Origin: Paramecium octaurelia
Lineage: Eukaryota; Ciliophora; Oligohymenophorea; Peniculida; Parameciidae
Direction of reading: 5' to 3'
DNA: 64,000 nucleotides
Assembly: GCA_905182995.1 (NCBI GenBank)
Contig: CAJJDP010000105.1
Coordinates: 1-64,000, forward strand
A program made the position numbers and the translations under genes. This document shows, one piece after another, positions 61,141-64,000 of this stretch (positions are counted from its first letter, which is position 1; each line of letters begins with the position of its first letter). The notes under the pieces are model-generated. The model was not told the DNA's origin. It searched no databases and saw only the letters and a program-made list of their open reading frames with translations.

Positions 61141-62810
61141 ATGTCTAAGTTAAGCGAGAATCTGAAGAAATTTCTTAGAGAACTTGATCAATTTGGAGTG
61201 GTGTTCAAACCAAGTATAACATAGGATAGTGAGTATAAAACCGTCTTAGGTGGAATATTGTCTATTCTACTTTACGGAGTCAGTTTGGGATACTTCATCT
61301 ACTAATTTGTAATTTGGAAAGAGGGTGGGATGCTGCCAAAAATCACAGTGTCAAGCGAAGTAATACAGAACTAGCAAATTTATTTTGAAGAGCCTCTATT
61401 TTCAATTAAAATGAGAAAGATGAATGACACAAAGATAGATCCATTTAATCCTGAGAGTATTGTTATGCTTCCACTAATATTCTAATACGTCAATGGATAA
61501 TTAAGTACTACTCCCAGTATTCCCATTCTAAATAAGACAAATGATGAAAATGAGTTCGTGACTATCTACTTCGAGAACATCACATTAGCCTTAAGTGAAG
61601 ACAAAACAATAGAGTCTCCAGAATTGGAATATATGATAATATTGATTGATTGTGTTCCTCAGCTATTAGCCAATAGTACAGAAATGAAATGCGCCAATGC
61701 AACTACCAGAAAGACTTTCTTCAATTAATCAGTTAATACACTTTTATTCACCACTTACGTTAAATAGTTTAATGCTCAGCAAGAGAAGATCAACACGTTT
61801 GGAAATGAAGTAATTCTTGCCTTGGATCCAAGTTCTGTGTATTTTTCAACAAGCACTTTGAAATTGCAAGAGACTACCATAGACAATGGAGTGCTGTTTG
61901 AAAATACTTATTAGAGAGACTTTATCCTGGATATATCAACAGCAGGTTAATAAGTCAATAGCAAATTTTTTGCAAGCGTAATTAACTCTACTACTTATTT
62001 CATCAACAATTATTAATTGAATGGAATAAAATCAATTTAGTACATTCAATATCCAAAAATAAATGAGGTGTTGGCTGATACAGGATCGATAGTTTCTCTG
62101 CTTCTATTGACTTCCGCCTTTGTCATTATGACCAATCAATATTTCTTGGAAAGCGAAGCCATTTCCCAGGTTATCAATATGTTCTATCCGAATCTTAAAT
62201 ATTTAAAGTATCGCAAGAATTGGTTTGGCAAAGTTGTCAGAGTCTAATTGTTGGGTCGAAATTTGAACATCGATAAATTTAACTCTCAATATGGGAAGCT
62301 AAAGGAAGTAGCTTAAACGAAATTGACAATTACCAATTAAATCTATGAGATCTCAAGGATATAGTTTATTTTGTAATCCCTGATAGACAGATCCAATTTT
62401 AATTTCTCCCATATGATTGGAATCAAAGAAACCAATTTCATTGAGGCCACTAAGGATGAGAATGAAATCGATAATCAAGAAGGAGATATCTTTAAGGATT
62501 CCAAAGTGGTAATCAATTTAAATAAATTTAGATTCCATCCAACGATAGTAAACTAGAAATCTCATAACAATAACATTAATAGAGATAGCAAACCATTTAT
62601 CCAGATCATTCTAGCAACACCATTCTGCCCAATGAAATTTAAAAGGTCGAGATATTTTAATAGTTGAAATCTGAAAATCAGAGTTCAAATGATAAATTGT
62701 TTAATTCAAAGGAACTCAATGATTAAGATTTTGAATTGCTAATTTGTAAGAAAGATAAAACTGATGCGTAATAATTGCCTTAGTTCTTTGAAATCAATAA
62801 AGTCACATGA
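61141..62810 (+). CDS. Two-TM membrane protein, tandem paralog 1, 544 aa
   Basis: ATG at 61141 (MSKLSENLKKFLRELDQFG). TM1 at about residues 36-56 (LGGILSILLYGVSLGYFIY), then a roughly 270-residue exoplasmic-type domain with several N-x-S/T sites, TM2 at about 310-330 (GSIVSLLLLTSAFVIM) and a polar cytosolic tail of about 200 residues. Without an intron the frame stops at 62665-62667 (508 aa). A 35-nt intron (GTAAAC..TTAATAG) allows 544 aa ending at 62808-62810, which I prefer because the later frame stays open. The next gene is a clear paralog. I infer a ciliate-specific membrane family of unknown function. Confidence 0.7.
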
Positions 62811-62825
62811 TATTTATAATACTTT

Positions 62826-64000
62826 ATGATTAAATTACTTTAAAAGTTAGATCAATTTGGAGTGGCATTCTAACCCAGCATCAAATATTCAACTTCTCAG
62901 TATAAGACATGTTGGGGAGGAATAATGTCCATTTTACTATACGGGTTGAGTTTGGCTTACTTAATTTATATTATAATCTAATGGAGGACAGGACAAATGC
63001 TACCAAAAATAACTACTTCCTCAAAATTGGAGAACAATGAGCAATTTGAACTTGATGAAAAATTTGTAGAGGTTCAACTGAGAAAATTTGGTTATTCTAA
63101 GATTGATCCCTTTAATCCTGATGCCCTTATTCTTCAACCTCTTTTCTATGTTTTTAAGAATGGTATTCCCTTGAGTTAACCGATTGTTCCATTATATGAA
63201 ATTACTACCAAAGAAGATAAATTTCATATCATAAGTTTTTCCAATTTATCTTTATCAATAAGCGAAATAAGAAATGAAACATATCCAGAGTATGAAGTTA
63301 TGCTTACTTTTGGAACATGTCTTGAAAGCTATTTATAGGAGGGCTAAAATTGTGCAAATGAAACAGTTATCGAAGAATTTAAAAAATAATCAACCAATGC
63401 TCTTATTGTAAAGTACTTTGCCAAAGAATTTAATACTTAAACAGAGGCTCTAGAAACTATTGGGAGGGAATAAATCATTCCTTTTCAAGCTAGTAAAGTG
63501 TATCAGACACAGACCTATATTTAAATTACGAAGACCTCTGTGGATGTGGGATTTTTATTTGAATCCACAATTGATTATAATTATATCAATGAATATCGTG
63601 TGGTTGGTGCCACTCTGGAATTAGAATATTACAATCGATTGTTTGGATATGATGTTTATATGGCATTCTTATATAAGATAGACAATGTTTAAATCGAAGT
63701 TTCAGTTGCCTATACAAAAATCAGTGAAGTACTTGCAGAGGCAGGATCAATTGCATCCACTCTACTGATACTATCTTATGTGGTCATTTTTTTGAACCAA
63801 ACCTAATTGGAATTTGAAGCAATCAATAATGTTATTTAGATATACTACCCTCAGTTCAAAAATGTAAAAATTACAAAGAATATTTTTGGATAGATCAAAA
63901 AAGTGGAAAAGAATGGAAAGTAGTTGGATTTGTAAGCCTTTAAAAATCAATATCAAAAATTGTGCCATATTAGTGAAATCAAATTGACCATATCAAACTA
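62826..64000 (+). CDS. Two-TM membrane protein, tandem paralog 2, partial
   Basis: ATG at 62826 (MIKLLQKLDQFGVAFQPS); open to the window end at 64000, 391 codons, so the 3' end is missing. It shares the order and key motifs of the neighbour: LDQFGVxFxPSI, YKT, WGGIMSILLYGLSLAYLIY (TM1), MLPKIT, KIDPFNPDAL, SEVLAEAGSIASTLLILSYVVIF (TM2). Only 15 bp separate it from the preceding stop. Similarity is moderate, so the duplication is not recent. Confidence 0.75.

Noticed and set aside
1..64000. tRNA, rRNA, CRISPR, transposon or bacterial-type operon signals
   Set aside because: None seen on reading; the window is eukaryotic with small introns, and no transposase or repeat array was recognised.

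Overview
The window reads as ciliate nuclear DNA, most likely Paramecium (aurelia-like). TAA and TAG must be read as glutamine and TGA is the only stop. Under that code about 30 long genes appear, most with recognisable conserved families. They are interrupted by tiny GT..AG introns, mostly 22-34 nt with a mode near 25-26. For nearly every gene the exon length after intron removal is an exact multiple of three, which supports the models. Intergenic spaces are often only 15-120 bp and genes lie on both strands. All models were made by eye; no alignment or search was run.

Left part (1-18.1 kb): a 1150-aa membrane protein (332-3784, -), a gene-poor AT-rich stretch (3785-7375), a 444-aa protein (7376-8710, -), an unresolved gene (8707-9388, -), a cyclic-nucleotide-gated-like K+ channel with a CCHC zinc knuckle (9511-12088, -), another empty AT-rich stretch, a serine hydroxymethyltransferase-like gene (13899-15316, +) and a paraoxonase-like gene (16940-18121, -). 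A single N at 15610 separates two identical 1315-bp copies (14295-15609 and 15611-16925), which looks like two unmerged overlapping contig ends.

Middle part (18.1-44.7 kb): a multi-TM protein, a coiled-coil protein, a RING/B-box/polyQ/LRR protein and a second coiled-coil protein. A tight minus-strand run follows: phospholipid scramblase, Rho-GDI, ubiquitin hydrolase, lipin phosphatidate phosphatase, PH/oxysterol-binding protein and an unknown 800-aa protein. Then come proteasome subunit alpha-7 (+) and an 8-kb guanylyl cyclase with an N-terminal P4-ATPase-like domain (36701-44693, -).

Right part (44.7-64 kb): an unknown protein, a cytochrome b561 / cytochrome b5 / cytochrome b5 reductase fusion, a ZZ-finger protein, alpha-tubulin N-acetyltransferase, a membrane-anchored RBR E3 ligase, a cytochrome b5-domain protein, a lipid-anchor-type EF-hand protein, two short unknown genes, ESCRT-II VPS36, the U4/U6 snRNP protein PRPF4 and, at the edge, two tandem paralogous two-TM membrane proteins, the second cut by the window end.

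There is no operon logic. Recurring themes are membrane lipid handling (scramblase, lipin, ORP), ubiquitin/proteasome function, and cGMP/ion-channel and ciliary functions.
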